From Acidobacteriota bacterium (lineage in GTDB: Bacteria; Acidobacteriota; Terriglobia; Acidiferrales; UBA7541): DNA of 64,000 nt. Under the pieces are notes generated by a model. The model ran no database searches. It saw nothing but the letters and a program-made list of their open reading frames with translations, and was not told the DNA's origin. The stretch is from assembly GCA_021832085.1 (NCBI GenBank), contig JAKBLM010000009.1:1-64000 (forward strand). Direction: 5' to 3'. Shown one piece after another: positions 8,825-17,481 of the stretch. Position 1 is the stretch's first letter. Every line of letters begins with the position of its first letter. The position numbers were made by a program, and so were the translations under genes.

Positions 8825-10003
8825 TCAGTGCCGAACCGAAAACTTGAACACGGTCGTTTCCCGGTAGACCTGGCCCGGGTTTAACACCGTGGAGGGGAAA
8901 TTGATGTGGTTCGGAGAATCGGGATAGTGCTGGGTTTCCAGGGTGAAACCGTCGCGGAAATGGTAGATCTTGCCGTCCCTTCCATGCACGTCGTGGAGGT
9001 AATTCCCCGTGTAAAACTGGATTCCCGGTTGAGTGGTGTAGACAGTGAGCACGCGTCCGCTGCGCGGATCGTAGGCTCGGGCGGCGAGCACCAATCCTTT
9101 CTTGTGATCGCGATTGATGATCCAGTTATCATCGTAGCCGTGGGCGTACTTCAACTGGATGTTGTTTTCGTCGATTCTCGTTCCGACCGCGGTCGGCTTC
9201 AGGAAATCGAATGGCGTGCCCTTCACGCCGGCAATCTTGCCCGTCGGTATCTGGGTATCGTTCGTGGGGGTGAACTTGTCGGCGTTGATCATCATCACTG
9301 TGGGGAGGATGCTGTCGTTGCCCGCCCCATTCAGATTGAAATAGGTGTGGTTGGTCAGGTTGATGACAGTGGGTTTATTGGTCGTGGCGTGGTATTGGAT
9401 ACGCAGGGCGTTGTCGGGCAGCAACGTGTAGATGACGCGCACGTGCAGGGTGCCGGGATAGCCTTGATCGCCGTTCGGGCTCACCAAGGTCAATTCGAGT
9501 GCTGGGTTCCTGGAGTTCTTGAGGATTGTGGCGTGCCAGACCAGCTTGTCGAATCCGATCTTGCCGCCATGCAAGCTGTTCGGACCATCGTTGATCGGCA
9601 GGTGGTAAGTGACGCCGTCGAGGGTGAAGCGGCCATTGGCAATGCGGTTGGCGTAGCGGCCGACAATGGCACCGAAATAGGTTGTGCTCTGCTGATATTC
9701 CCCGGCGTTGTCGTAACCGAGCGCAACGTCGCCGAATTTCCCTTTCCGGTCGGGAACGTCGATCGAAACCACGCGGGCGCCGAAGTTCGTGATCGACACC
9801 TTCATTCCATTCCTGTTCTTCAGGACGTACAGATACATCTCTTTCCCATTGCTGATTTTTCCGAACGGAAGCTCCTCGATTTTCGGTGTGGTCGACGTCT
9901 TCATCTTCGATGCCGCCTCGGCATTGATTCGCGGCACGGTAACCGTGAAGGCCGCGGCTACAGTGGCCAGGAGCGTAAATCCAGTTCGTAGTGTAATTCC
10001 CAT
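8825..10003 (-). CDS. galM: Exported aldose 1-epimerase (GalM-type mutarotase)
   Basis: The protein (about 392 aa) interconverts alpha and beta anomers of free aldoses. It contains the family segments NSLHGG, VINLTNHTYFNL and the late HGYDDNW, which together form the catalytic His/Glu pocket. The start is set at ATG 10003 because AAGGGG precedes it and because MGITLRTGFTLLATVAAAFT then gives a clean signal peptide; an upstream ATG at 10048 would add fifteen unneeded residues. An exported mutarotase beside arabinofuranosidases fits conversion of released arabinose before uptake. It is transcribed opposite to the GH127 gene and probably alone. Confidence 0.9.
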   Translation of the reverse strand: MGITLRTGFTLLATVAAAFTVTVPRINAEAASKMKTSTTPKIEELPFGKISNGKEMYLYVLKNRNGMKVSITNFGARVVSIDVPDRKGKFGDVALGYDNAGEYQQSTTYFGAIVGRYANRIANGRFTLDGVTYHLPINDGPNSLHGGKIGFDKLVWHATILKNSRNPALELTLVSPNGDQGYPGTLHVRVIYTLLPDNALRIQYHATTNKPTVINLTNHTYFNLNGAGNDSILPTVMMINADKFTPTNDTQIPTGKIAGVKGTPFDFLKPTAVGTRIDENNIQLKYAHGYDDNWIINRDHKKGLVLAARAYDPRSGRVLTVYTTQPGIQFYTGNYLHDVHGRDGKIYHFRDGFTLETQHYPDSPNHINFPSTVLNPGQVYRETTVFKFSVRH

Positions 10004-10459
10004 GTTTTTCCCCTTGGACGTGACAGTGCCGGGCATGGCTGTCAACATCTCGCCCTTTCTATCACGATTCCGAATCCGAAGAAAACGATTTCACACACGT
10101 GTGATGCCACTCTTCCGGCAATTCGCTGCCAGAAAAATGGCTTGCCGGACGATGCGAGGAACTCTCAGGCTGGCTCCCTGGCGCGGGACCAGCCAGGGCG
10201 GTTTCCCCTAAAGAGGTTGACGATCAGCACGCTGTTCCCCACCCTGCACTGGCGATAACCATAGGAGAGCGGTCCCGAACGGCTGTTGAGGTGGGCGGGA
10301 AGCCAGACGATCGGTTTTCGAAGGCCGGGCCTGCCTTTGCGGACAGGTTTGCGCTTGGTGATGACCGAATCCGAGTCTCGAGGCCGAACCGTGGTTTTTT
10401 TGCGGAAAGAGCGCGCAGCCGTCAGTGGCTACGCGCCGTTCCGTTAATGAGCGTGTGTT
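10004..10459. other. Spacer upstream of the epimerase, with weak operator-like sites
   Basis: No gene is supported in these 456 bases. GAAAACGATTTC at 10081-10092 differs from operator copies 2 and 3 at two positions and is followed by the perfect palindrome CACACGTGTG (10094-10103), about 80-100 bases upstream of the epimerase start. Either could be a regulatory site, but the evidence is weaker than for copies 1-4. Confidence 0.3.
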
Positions 10460-13255
10460 TTAGCGCTGCGGTTTCAGTTCCACCCAGGTGGTTTTGTTCT
10501 TCAAGGGGATGACGTAGGCACCGCGCTCCGTTTTGAACGAGCCGAGGGGGCGGTAGGTGCCCAGGCCGTGGATGCTGGCAGGTTGGCTAACGCGCAGGTA
10601 GGCGGCGGGCGTGTACTGGGTGGCGGGGGCGAGAGCCACGCGCACGACGGACGTTTTCGTGTCGAGGCGGGCGCTCGTGAACTTGCCTGCGTCCAGCTTG
10701 AGCCAGAGGCCGGCAGGAGCCACATAGAGCCGCTGGCGGTAGGCGTCGAGCGGGGTCACGCTCACGCGGTCATCCCTGGCGTGGATATTACCGCCAAAGG
10801 CCAGCCAGCCGAACACCGGATGGTGAACGATGTAGGTGGCCATGGCGTAGGAGACCCCAAAGAAGTTGGTGCCGTAGTCTCCCGAATAGGAATCGTAACG
10901 GAGCATATCGGGGAAGGCATGGAAGGCACAGGAGGCGAAGCCTTCCTGATTGATATTGGCGAGCGGACCCATGATGCCTCCGTAGCCGATGCGCAGTAGC
11001 AGGAACTTGTTGGGATGCAGCCGGTAGTCGGAGAGCAGCGGGATGGCGTTGATGCTCGAACCGTAATGCTGGAGCTGGCGTTCGAGGCGCGGGGTTTCGC
11101 CGGCGTAGAGGAAATCCCAGTAGCGAAGCGCGCTGCCGTTGTAACCCCAATTGGGTTCGGTTCGGTCGTAGCCGAGGATTGCATTCAGGGTGACGTCGGC
11201 CTTCTTGCGGAAACCGAAATACCGCATCCAGCCGTAGACCTCTTCCTGGCCGGTCGAATCCCAAGGCATCTCGCTGCCAAAGGGGTATGCTTTCTCGCGC
11301 CAGTGCAAGGCGCGCTTGTACATGGCTGCCTTGAGCGTTTCGGCCTGCGTGGTCATGCCTTCGCGCTGGAGGCTCTTGAGGATTTTGATGAAGATGCTGC
11401 CCTCCATCTGGCCGAACTGGGCGTAGTAGGGGGCATAGCGCGTCATCGCCATTGAGGTTTCATAGGCCTGATTGAGATACCAGCGCCAGGAATGGTCGGT
11501 GACGAGGCCTTTATGGTCGCGGGCGAGCCGGTAGAGGATCCAGTAGGCCACGGCGACATGGGGGTAATCGTAGGAGCGGTTGACGGCATCGGCCTCTTTC
11601 TTGTTCCAACTCGTCCAGCTATGCCAGTTGATGTTGCTGCGATAGAAGTGAGGCGGCAGAAGGTTGGGCTGGTAGTAGAAGAGGCTCTTGTGGACCCCGT
11701 ACTTGAGCGGGCCGGAATTGTTTTGCAGGTGGCCCCACAAGACGCCGTCGACGAATTCCTCGAACTTCTTGATTTCTTCCGGATTGGGTTCGAGCCATTC
11801 CTTGCAGATCGTCGCGAGCCAGGAACCGGCGCCGCCCTCATCGCTCAGACCGGCGATCCAGACGCGGGGATCCTGGGTGACAATACTGCGGGTGCGGAAA
11901 TCGTAACTCATGATCGAGGGGCTGCGATGGAAGGGATCGCTGGGGTCGACAAACCACTGCTGGGTAGTGAGGAAATGACCCATATCATCGACGGCGACGG
12001 CTTCGGGCTTCATGGTGAAGTAGTTGATCGTCTGCTCCAAGCCGTTCTGGTAGGTGATGGTCAGGCGGGAGCGGCCCCAGATCTTACCCCGCACGGTAAA
12101 CGCTTTCCAGCCGTCCGGACGAGGACGGTCCCGGTGAATCGAAAGTGCCCCCGGAGGATTGATTTTCATCGAAACGACCTTCTCCGGATATTTCAGGAAC
12201 AGCCTGGCGTGGATGTCAGTCGGGAGCACGTAGCCCGGAATCCCGACCGCGACGGGACGATGGTTAGCGATCAGTGTTTTCTGGACGTTATAGACGGAAG
12301 AAGCCACAAGGAACTTCAGTCCGTAAGTTTTCGACTCGCCCGGTTTCAGCACGAGTTCGGTGGGGTGTACCCACTGCCTGACGCCCTTCCACTGATTCTG
12401 GGCGTAGGCCAGGTCCTGAACCATCCAGTCGTAAAATCCCTCGAAAGTGTTGCTGCGCGGGGTCAGACCCTTGAAGAGTTCCGGCTTCCACTGACGGAAG
12501 CGGTAGCCACGGGGATTCAGAATCGGCTTATAGGCTTCGAAGGGGGTTCTACCGTCGGGCACGAGCAGCAGCACTGGACCGACACCGCTGACCGGAGTCA
12601 CCTGGACATAGCCAGCATCGTCGCCGATGTAGGGGTTGAAGAAGGAGCAGACCGCATAGACCTGTGGCAGGGTCCGACCGGTGAGGATGTTGTTGAAGAC
12701 CATCGGAATGCCGAGCGAGCCGACCTCAACGGTGCGGTTCGTCTTGTTCTTCAGAACGAAGCGCAAGACGAGGCGACCATCCTGAACGGCCCAGACGCGG
12801 GTGACCGATAGCGGGATATTTGCCGGGAGCGTGGGAGAGAGGTTTGCGGCGGCGAGCACGCCCGGGGATGCGGGGAGCACCTTTACGGGATGGCGGTCAA
12901 GGGCGGTCGAGTAACCCTGCCAGGGCCCGGAGTTTCCCGTGCGCAGCCGAAGATCGATGTCGCCAAGCTGGTAAAAACCATTATGCGAACGGTAAACCAG
13001 TCGGTCACCGGGCGAATAGTCGAAGGTGCTATCGGCTCTGGGATCGATGGCCGCGACGGTTTGCGACGAACGAACCAGTTTCAGGTCGAGTTCCGGGGTT
13101 TGGAAATTGAGGTAGCCCTCAGCGAGCATGGGGCCAGGCTTTGGAGGAGGCCGATGCGCGCCCCGTTGCGCGCGGCTGCTGACCACTAGCACCAAGCTGC
13201 CAAGAATCAGACACAGTACAATTGCGTTTCCGCGGAAACCGAATCCTCCCTTCAT
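10460..13255 (-). CDS. Exported DUF5695-like protein, paralogue of the 2736-6104 product
   Basis: This 931-aa protein has a signal peptide (hydrophobic core IVLCLILGSLVLVV, cleavage near SSRAQ). It is built like the first paralogue: a beta-rich N-terminal half, then a helical aromatic-rich half with YDYPHV and a WDSTGQEE segment corresponding to FDSTGFEST in the first copy. Conserved aspartates and glutamates around these motifs are candidate catalytic residues, but no activity is established to my knowledge. It lies 130 bases downstream of the TIM-barrel protein gene on the same strand and may be co-transcribed with it. Assignment to DUF5695 is from memory. Confidence 0.7.
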   Translation of the reverse strand: MKGGFGFRGNAIVLCLILGSLVLVVSSRAQRGAHRPPPKPGPMLAEGYLNFQTPELDLKLVRSSQTVAAIDPRADSTFDYSPGDRLVYRSHNGFYQLGDIDLRLRTGNSGPWQGYSTALDRHPVKVLPASPGVLAAANLSPTLPANIPLSVTRVWAVQDGRLVLRFVLKNKTNRTVEVGSLGIPMVFNNILTGRTLPQVYAVCSFFNPYIGDDAGYVQVTPVSGVGPVLLLVPDGRTPFEAYKPILNPRGYRFRQWKPELFKGLTPRSNTFEGFYDWMVQDLAYAQNQWKGVRQWVHPTELVLKPGESKTYGLKFLVASSVYNVQKTLIANHRPVAVGIPGYVLPTDIHARLFLKYPEKVVSMKINPPGALSIHRDRPRPDGWKAFTVRGKIWGRSRLTITYQNGLEQTINYFTMKPEAVAVDDMGHFLTTQQWFVDPSDPFHRSPSIMSYDFRTRSIVTQDPRVWIAGLSDEGGAGSWLATICKEWLEPNPEEIKKFEEFVDGVLWGHLQNNSGPLKYGVHKSLFYYQPNLLPPHFYRSNINWHSWTSWNKKEADAVNRSYDYPHVAVAYWILYRLARDHKGLVTDHSWRWYLNQAYETSMAMTRYAPYYAQFGQMEGSIFIKILKSLQREGMTTQAETLKAAMYKRALHWREKAYPFGSEMPWDSTGQEEVYGWMRYFGFRKKADVTLNAILGYDRTEPNWGYNGSALRYWDFLYAGETPRLERQLQHYGSSINAIPLLSDYRLHPNKFLLLRIGYGGIMGPLANINQEGFASCAFHAFPDMLRYDSYSGDYGTNFFGVSYAMATYIVHHPVFGWLAFGGNIHARDDRVSVTPLDAYRQRLYVAPAGLWLKLDAGKFTSARLDTKTSVVRVALAPATQYTPAAYLRVSQPASIHGLGTYRPLGSFKTERGAYVIPLKNKTTWVELKPQR

Positions 13256-13384
13256 TCTTTTCGCATCCCTTCTAATGTCCCTTCCGTTCGTTTGGCCAAG
13301 GCCGCAGCCTTTGCAGCCGCTGAACCGTCCCCTGGGGAGCCCTGACCAGAGCCACCCAGACCATCACCTTCGGCAAAGTGGTGC

Positions 13385-15187
13385 CTACGCCTTCCCGGCG
13401 GCGCGCGCCTTGGCACGGTTGATGATTTCCAGCATCACGTTCCGATACTTCTCGAAGGTATCGTCGACCACGGTAATAGTGGGAATCTGGTGTGGATTGA
13501 GCGAAAACGTCTTCGGATTGAAATGCCGAAAACCGCCCTCGTGCACACCGGTGCTGCCGCGTCCTGGAGCCGGGTGGCTCAGGTGGTTGAACGCGCGGCA
13601 GTACTTTTCGAAAGCGGGCGGATAGCCCCAAGACGGAAAAATCTGATAGAGGGGAATCACCGACATCAGCCCGTCGTACGAAAATTCACCGACCGGGATC
13701 ACGTTCGGATACTTCGCCCGCAGGCTTTCGACCATTTTCCGTAAGCCGACGAGCATGTCGCCCTGAGTGTTGTCGACCCAGCCGCCGGCGATGTCGAGGA
13801 AATAGCCGTCGACACCGAACGTTTCGATCATGTAGGCGATGCAGTTTTGCAGCCAGTAGCGCCAGGAATCGACGGCGATGTTCATGAAGCGGCCCCAGCC
13901 TTCCATATGCCGGTCGTTGTCCCAATCGACCCAAGCGATATAGAAGGAATTGCCGTCAATCTGGCGGGTGCTGGAGTTGGCGAACTGGGGATAGACTGCC
14001 AGGTGAGTGTTGGACGCCTGCAGGCCGAACATGGGCAGGAACCGGAATCCCATGCGATGCCCCTCTGTAATCAGCCGGCGGAAACCTTCGTCGCCGCCCA
14101 TGCGTTCGTCGACCTTGTAGACGGAATATTCCCAGTAATAGCGGCCGTTCCAGGCAGGCAGGAAGACCATCACCTTGCTGGCGTCGATGTGCTTGGAGAC
14201 CCACTCGAGGGTACGCAGCGCCTTGGCGAAATCGTTGAAGACGTAGCCGGTCCAATCCATGCCGTGGATCGAGACGAACAGCTCGATCTTGCGGAACCAG
14301 TCAGGCACGTCGGTGCGGGTGTTCCAGTCCGGAAGGTGGAAGGCGCGCTGAACGTGCTCGAAGTGGGGGCGAAAGGCGGCATCGGCGGTCGTGGTACGCC
14401 CGGCACGCCAGCGCGCTCCTTCGACCCGGTTGCTGTGCTTCCAGCCGGGGTTTTGGTACACCAGTTCGGTGCGGTAGAGATTGTTCTCCGCCGGCTCGAA
14501 ATACATGCGGTTGGCGCGAACCTCCTCGTTCAGTGACGAGAGGAAGAAATAGTCTTGCTTGCCCGCCTCGATCACTGCGAGCGGCGTGTCTGTGCTCTGC
14601 CCACCATTGCCCCACGGGTAGCCGAGCAGGATCTCGTTTTCCTTCGGGTCGAAAAAGCCGGAACTACCGGGCGCGATTTTCCCGCGCGGCACCCCGCGGA
14701 CGATTGTGGTGACGGACTTGATGGGTTGGTCCATCTCCGCGGTGACGTCCCATTCGGTGAAGTCGCCATTGGGCCGGATGTGCGAGCGCAGCTTCCCGGG
14801 GGCCTTCAGTTGTCCGCCGGCGTAGACGAAGCCGGAACACTCCAGCAGCAGGCCGTCGCCCTGCGGAGTGACCTTCATGAGGGCGCGGTCGAGGCCGTAG
14901 GTGTTCTCAAACGTATAAAGGCGAAACCCGATTAGCAATTTGTTGAACACGACCGACGGCTCGGGGAAATCGAAGCTGAATTTCTGGAAGCTTCTGCCGG
15001 GCGGCGGCAGGATGACGCCGCTCGTGCAGTTGAGCGGTAGGATCGTGCCGTTGGGTGGATCGCCGCCGCGGATGGCCGGCGGCGCCGCGAGCTCGGTAGC
15101 GTGCGCCGGAAGAGCCTCGACGGCCAAATAGGAAGCGGTCGCGGCAGCGCCCTTGAGCCAGTCGCGTCGGGAAACGTTTACTTTCAT
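13385..15187 (-). CDS. Exported TIM-barrel glycoside hydrolase-like protein
   Basis: The protein is about 600 aa from the ATG at 15187, where GGTGAGGAC gives a good ribosome site; an in-frame ATG at 15208 is less likely. It begins with a Tat-type signal (MKVNVSRRDWLKGAAATASYL). After a beta-sandwich-like N-terminal region, a (beta/alpha)8 pattern is recognisable, with GVDGYFLDIAGGWVDN carrying the likely catalytic aspartate at a strand end and VIPVGEFSYDG a candidate acid. The layout resembles GH36/GH101-clan or DUF6259-type enzymes; I cannot assign the family. Context suggests action on a plant or exopolysaccharide glycan. Operator copy 4 overlaps its first codons. Confidence 0.6.
   Translation of the reverse strand: MKVNVSRRDWLKGAAATASYLAVEALPAHATELAAPPAIRGGDPPNGTILPLNCTSGVILPPPGRSFQKFSFDFPEPSVVFNKLLIGFRLYTFENTYGLDRALMKVTPQGDGLLLECSGFVYAGGQLKAPGKLRSHIRPNGDFTEWDVTAEMDQPIKSVTTIVRGVPRGKIAPGSSGFFDPKENEILLGYPWGNGGQSTDTPLAVIEAGKQDYFFLSSLNEEVRANRMYFEPAENNLYRTELVYQNPGWKHSNRVEGARWRAGRTTTADAAFRPHFEHVQRAFHLPDWNTRTDVPDWFRKIELFVSIHGMDWTGYVFNDFAKALRTLEWVSKHIDASKVMVFLPAWNGRYYWEYSVYKVDERMGGDEGFRRLITEGHRMGFRFLPMFGLQASNTHLAVYPQFANSSTRQIDGNSFYIAWVDWDNDRHMEGWGRFMNIAVDSWRYWLQNCIAYMIETFGVDGYFLDIAGGWVDNTQGDMLVGLRKMVESLRAKYPNVIPVGEFSYDGLMSVIPLYQIFPSWGYPPAFEKYCRAFNHLSHPAPGRGSTGVHEGGFRHFNPKTFSLNPHQIPTITVVDDTFEKYRNVMLEIINRAKARAAGKA
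15170..15183 (-). promoter_or_regulatory. LacI-family-type operator, copy 4, overlapping the start of a gene
   Basis: On the minus strand AAAGTAAACGTTTCC covers codons 2-6 of the TIM-barrel protein gene (AAACGTTT core 15172-15179). It contains the same GTAAACGTTT 10-mer as copies 1-3. An operator just inside the coding start would act as a roadblock to transcription or overlap the initially transcribed region. Confidence 0.5.
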
Positions 15188-15806
15188 GCTGTCCTCACCT
15201 TTTTCCATGGGTTTTGTCGGCCCTCTTCCCCCGGTCGATGGCTTTCACCGGAATGTTCAGTATGAGCTTCAGCCCGGCCGGTAACGTACCACCTGACCAC
15301 ATAGGATGCAACCGGCAGCCGGCTCGGGGCTTGAACGGGCCTCTGAACAGGTCGATTTTGCTTCGCCTTTCACCAAAGGCTGCACCTGGCCCTCTCCCCA
15401 GAAACTCAGTCTTGGGGGCTCGCATTGCCCTTTCGAGGAACGATTCGCGAAAATGGCAAGTCGCAGAAGCGGCCCGCCGTGGTTCGGTGCAACCGCGCAC
15501 CAGTAGCCGTGCCCTTTGGAAGTTCGGGCACAAAGGGGCAAAATCGTGGGCTGGCTCGCTCTCAGCCACATCACAAATTACCGACTCCTGAATTGGCTTT
15601 CGCCGTTCGACTTCGACGCGATCCCCCGCCTGCCGCTCACGATTCTCTGCGAACGGACAACACTACTTGACTGCAGGGTCTTAAGAGCTACGGCTGGTAT
15701 CCGTGGTTTGCCAGGAGGGGGCCCTGAGCCCCCCATCGGTCGGCTCGGGCGGTTGTTCGCCCGGGAGGCCCTGGGAGGATCGAATATTCCGAACACAGAA
15801 AAGCGC
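15188..15806. other. Spacer between the sugar locus and the insertion element
   Basis: Several open frames cross these 619 bases on both strands, but none has a recognisable domain and a credible ribosome site together. I see no tRNA-like cloverleaf and no clear terminator. The right end carries the TTAA target of the IS1380-type insertion. Confidence 0.4.
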
Positions 15807-15832
15807 TTAATCCCGAATTCGTAAATTAAGGA

Positions 15833-15902
15833 GCACTGTTCTGTTCCGATCCGTTAGATTGGCTTTGGGTTAGCAACAGTCGACGGAGGAACAGAACAGT
15901 GC
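15833..15902 (+). promoter_or_regulatory. Long hairpin covering the transposase ribosome site and start codon
   Basis: GCACTGTTCTGTTCC (15833-15847) is a perfect 15-base inverted repeat of GGAACAGAACAGTGC (15888-15902), with a 40-base loop. The right arm contains the end of the GGAGG ribosome site (15885-15889) and the whole GTG start codon (15899-15901). Transcripts entering from outside would fold and hide the start. Transcripts initiated within the loop would not. This is the known logic by which some insertion elements avoid activation by read-through. Confidence 0.7.
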
Positions 15903-17257
15903 ATCGGAAAATTACCCCACTTTGGGGAGAAAAGAAAGTCGTGTTGCGCCAGACGCCGCGGGCCGTAACGCCGTTCGGCGGGCTGAGCGTGCTCATCGAG
16001 TTTCTGGGCAAGATTCATTTCGCCGAGCAGGTCAGCGAACATCTGCCCGTGCATCTGAAATCGCCGAATGCGATTGATCCAGCGCAGACTTTCACGGCGT
16101 TTCTGATCTCGGTGGTAGCCGGGGCGCGGCGGTTCGCCCACACCTCGTTGCTGCGGGCCGACCGGGCCTTGCACGCGCTGTTGGGGATCGACCGGTTTCC
16201 CACCGACGGCACGATCCGGAATCTGTTCAAGCGCTTCGGGCAGGGGATGGTGGTGCGGTTCTACGAGCCGCTCTGGCTCTGGCAACTGGCCCGACTGCCG
16301 AAGCGCGAGGGGGGCTACAGCCTGGATTTGGATTCCACCGTATTCGAGCGCTACGGCAAACAGCAGGGGGTCAAGAAGGGGTACAACCCACGCAAGCCCG
16401 GACGAAGCTCGCACCATCCGCTGCTGGCGGTGCTGGGAGAAGCTCACTTCATTCTGCACGGTTGGCTGCGGAGCGGAAACACACGGTCCGACAGCGGGGT
16501 GGTGGAGTTTCTGAAGGAGGCGTTGGGGAAGCTGGAGAGCCCGCGAGGGATTCGCCGGGTGCGCGCCGATGCGGGCTTTTTCGCTCAGGAGCTGCTGAAA
16601 TACCTGGAGGAGCGAGGATTGGGCTACATCGTGGTGGCCCGTCTGACGGCCGGGCTGAAGCGGGAGGCCGTCCGCGTGGAGCCGTGGCGCGAGTTGGACG
16701 CGATCTACTCGGTGGGAGAGTTCCGGTTGAAACTTCTGGGATGGGACCGCGAGCGGCGCTTCGTGGTCGTGCGGGAGCAGATGCAGGAGCGCAAGCCTTC
16801 GGTCGGGCGCAAGCTGCTGGAGGTTCCCGGCTACACGTTCCGGCTTTTCGTAACCAACTTGGCCGATCCGCCCGAGCAGGTCTGGCGCGACTACAACCAG
16901 CGGGTCTGCATCGAGCAACGCATCGAGGAGCTGAAGTCGGACTTGGCGGCGGACGATTTTTGCTTGCGGGAGTTCTTCGCCACCGAGGCGGCCTTCCTGG
17001 GGATCCTGCTGCTGTTCAACCTGCTCGGGGAATTTCAGCGCGCTACGGCCAGCAAGGACTATCGGCAACCGGCTACGCTGCGCGCACAGGTGTTCCTGTG
17101 CGGAGCGATCCTGGGCCGCTCCGGCCACCGGCCCGTGCTCCATCTATCGGCCGCCTGGGGTGGGCTGGAAAAGCGTAACCCGCTGTTCGACAATGTGTTG
17201 TCCTACGAAATTCCAACTTCGCGCAAGTTGGAGCTTCAACCGGAATCGACGGGGTAA
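15899..17257 (+). CDS. IS1380-family DDE transposase
   Basis: This 452-aa protein cuts and joins the element ends. It has the IS1380-type signature DLDSTVFERYGKQQG at about residues 142-156, including the first catalytic aspartate, followed by KKGYNPRKPGRSSHHPLL. RADAGFF supplies the second aspartate. CIEQRIEELKSDL in the C-terminal third supplies the glutamate region. Length and frame are intact. It starts at GTG 15899 behind GGAGG, inside the hairpin described separately. Confidence 0.92.
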   Translation: MHRKITPLWGEKKVVLRQTPRAVTPFGGLSVLIEFLGKIHFAEQVSEHLPVHLKSPNAIDPAQTFTAFLISVVAGARRFAHTSLLRADRALHALLGIDRFPTDGTIRNLFKRFGQGMVVRFYEPLWLWQLARLPKREGGYSLDLDSTVFERYGKQQGVKKGYNPRKPGRSSHHPLLAVLGEAHFILHGWLRSGNTRSDSGVVEFLKEALGKLESPRGIRRVRADAGFFAQELLKYLEERGLGYIVVARLTAGLKREAVRVEPWRELDAIYSVGEFRLKLLGWDRERRFVVVREQMQERKPSVGRKLLEVPGYTFRLFVTNLADPPEQVWRDYNQRVCIEQRIEELKSDLAADDFCLREFFATEAAFLGILLLFNLLGEFQRATASKDYRQPATLRAQVFLCGAILGRSGHRPVLHLSAAWGGLEKRNPLFDNVLSYEIPTSRKLELQPESTG

Positions 17258-17317
17258 TCGGCCTCGTCATGCCGCCTTCACACCACAAAAAAGCAGGCCC
17301 AACTTACGAATTCGGGT

Positions 17318-17481
17318 TTAAACGGGTCCAGCTTACTGGCTCGCCGCGGGCGGGGCCCATAAACCGGCGCCACTTCCGGTCCCAACAGGTACTTGCGAAT
17401 CGTCTTGCGACCCGAGCCGGTCAGCTGACTGATCGCCTGGATACTCATCCCTTGCCGTTGCAGTTCTTTGATCTGTTCCAC
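17318..17481 (-). pseudogene. istA: N-terminal fragment of an IS21-family istA transposase
   Basis: About 54 codons remain from a GTG at 17481, with GGGGGAG just upstream. The fragment reads VEQIKELQRQGMSIQAISQL and continues into TIRKYLLGPE, the N-terminal helix-turn-helix that binds the element ends. The frame then runs into the inverted repeat of the IS1380-type element. The DDE catalytic domain is absent, so the fragment is inactive. Confidence 0.75.

Larger units (their letters stand above)
15811..17317 (+). mobile_element. Complete IS1380-family insertion sequence (about 1507 bp)
   Basis: The left end TCCCGAATTCGTAAATTAAG and the right end, read inward as ACCCGAATTCGTAAGTTGGG, form imperfect terminal inverted repeats sharing CCCGAATTCGTAA and the following TT. 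The ends are bounded by a TTAA duplication and enclose a single full-length transposase gene. Intact ends, duplication and ORF indicate a recent and possibly still active insertion. It inserted at the truncated end of an IS21-type istA fragment that lies to its right. Confidence 0.88.
15807..17321. repeat. Target-site duplication TTAA flanking the IS1380-type element
   Basis: TTAA occurs at 15807-15810 and again at 17318-17321, immediately outside the inverted repeats. Four-base duplications are usual for IS1380-family insertions. Confidence 0.7.

Noticed and set aside
13224..13241. Palindrome GTTTCCGCGGAAAC as a further LacI-type operator
   Set aside because: It lies inside the coding sequence of the second DUF5695-like protein and its centre is GCGC-like, not the AAACGTTT core of the other four.
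15854..17143. Long minus-strand open frame (429 codons) opposite the transposase
   Set aside because: It is antisense to a clear IS1380 transposase in high-GC DNA, is rich in Pro/Gln/Leu with no domain, and has no ribosome site.
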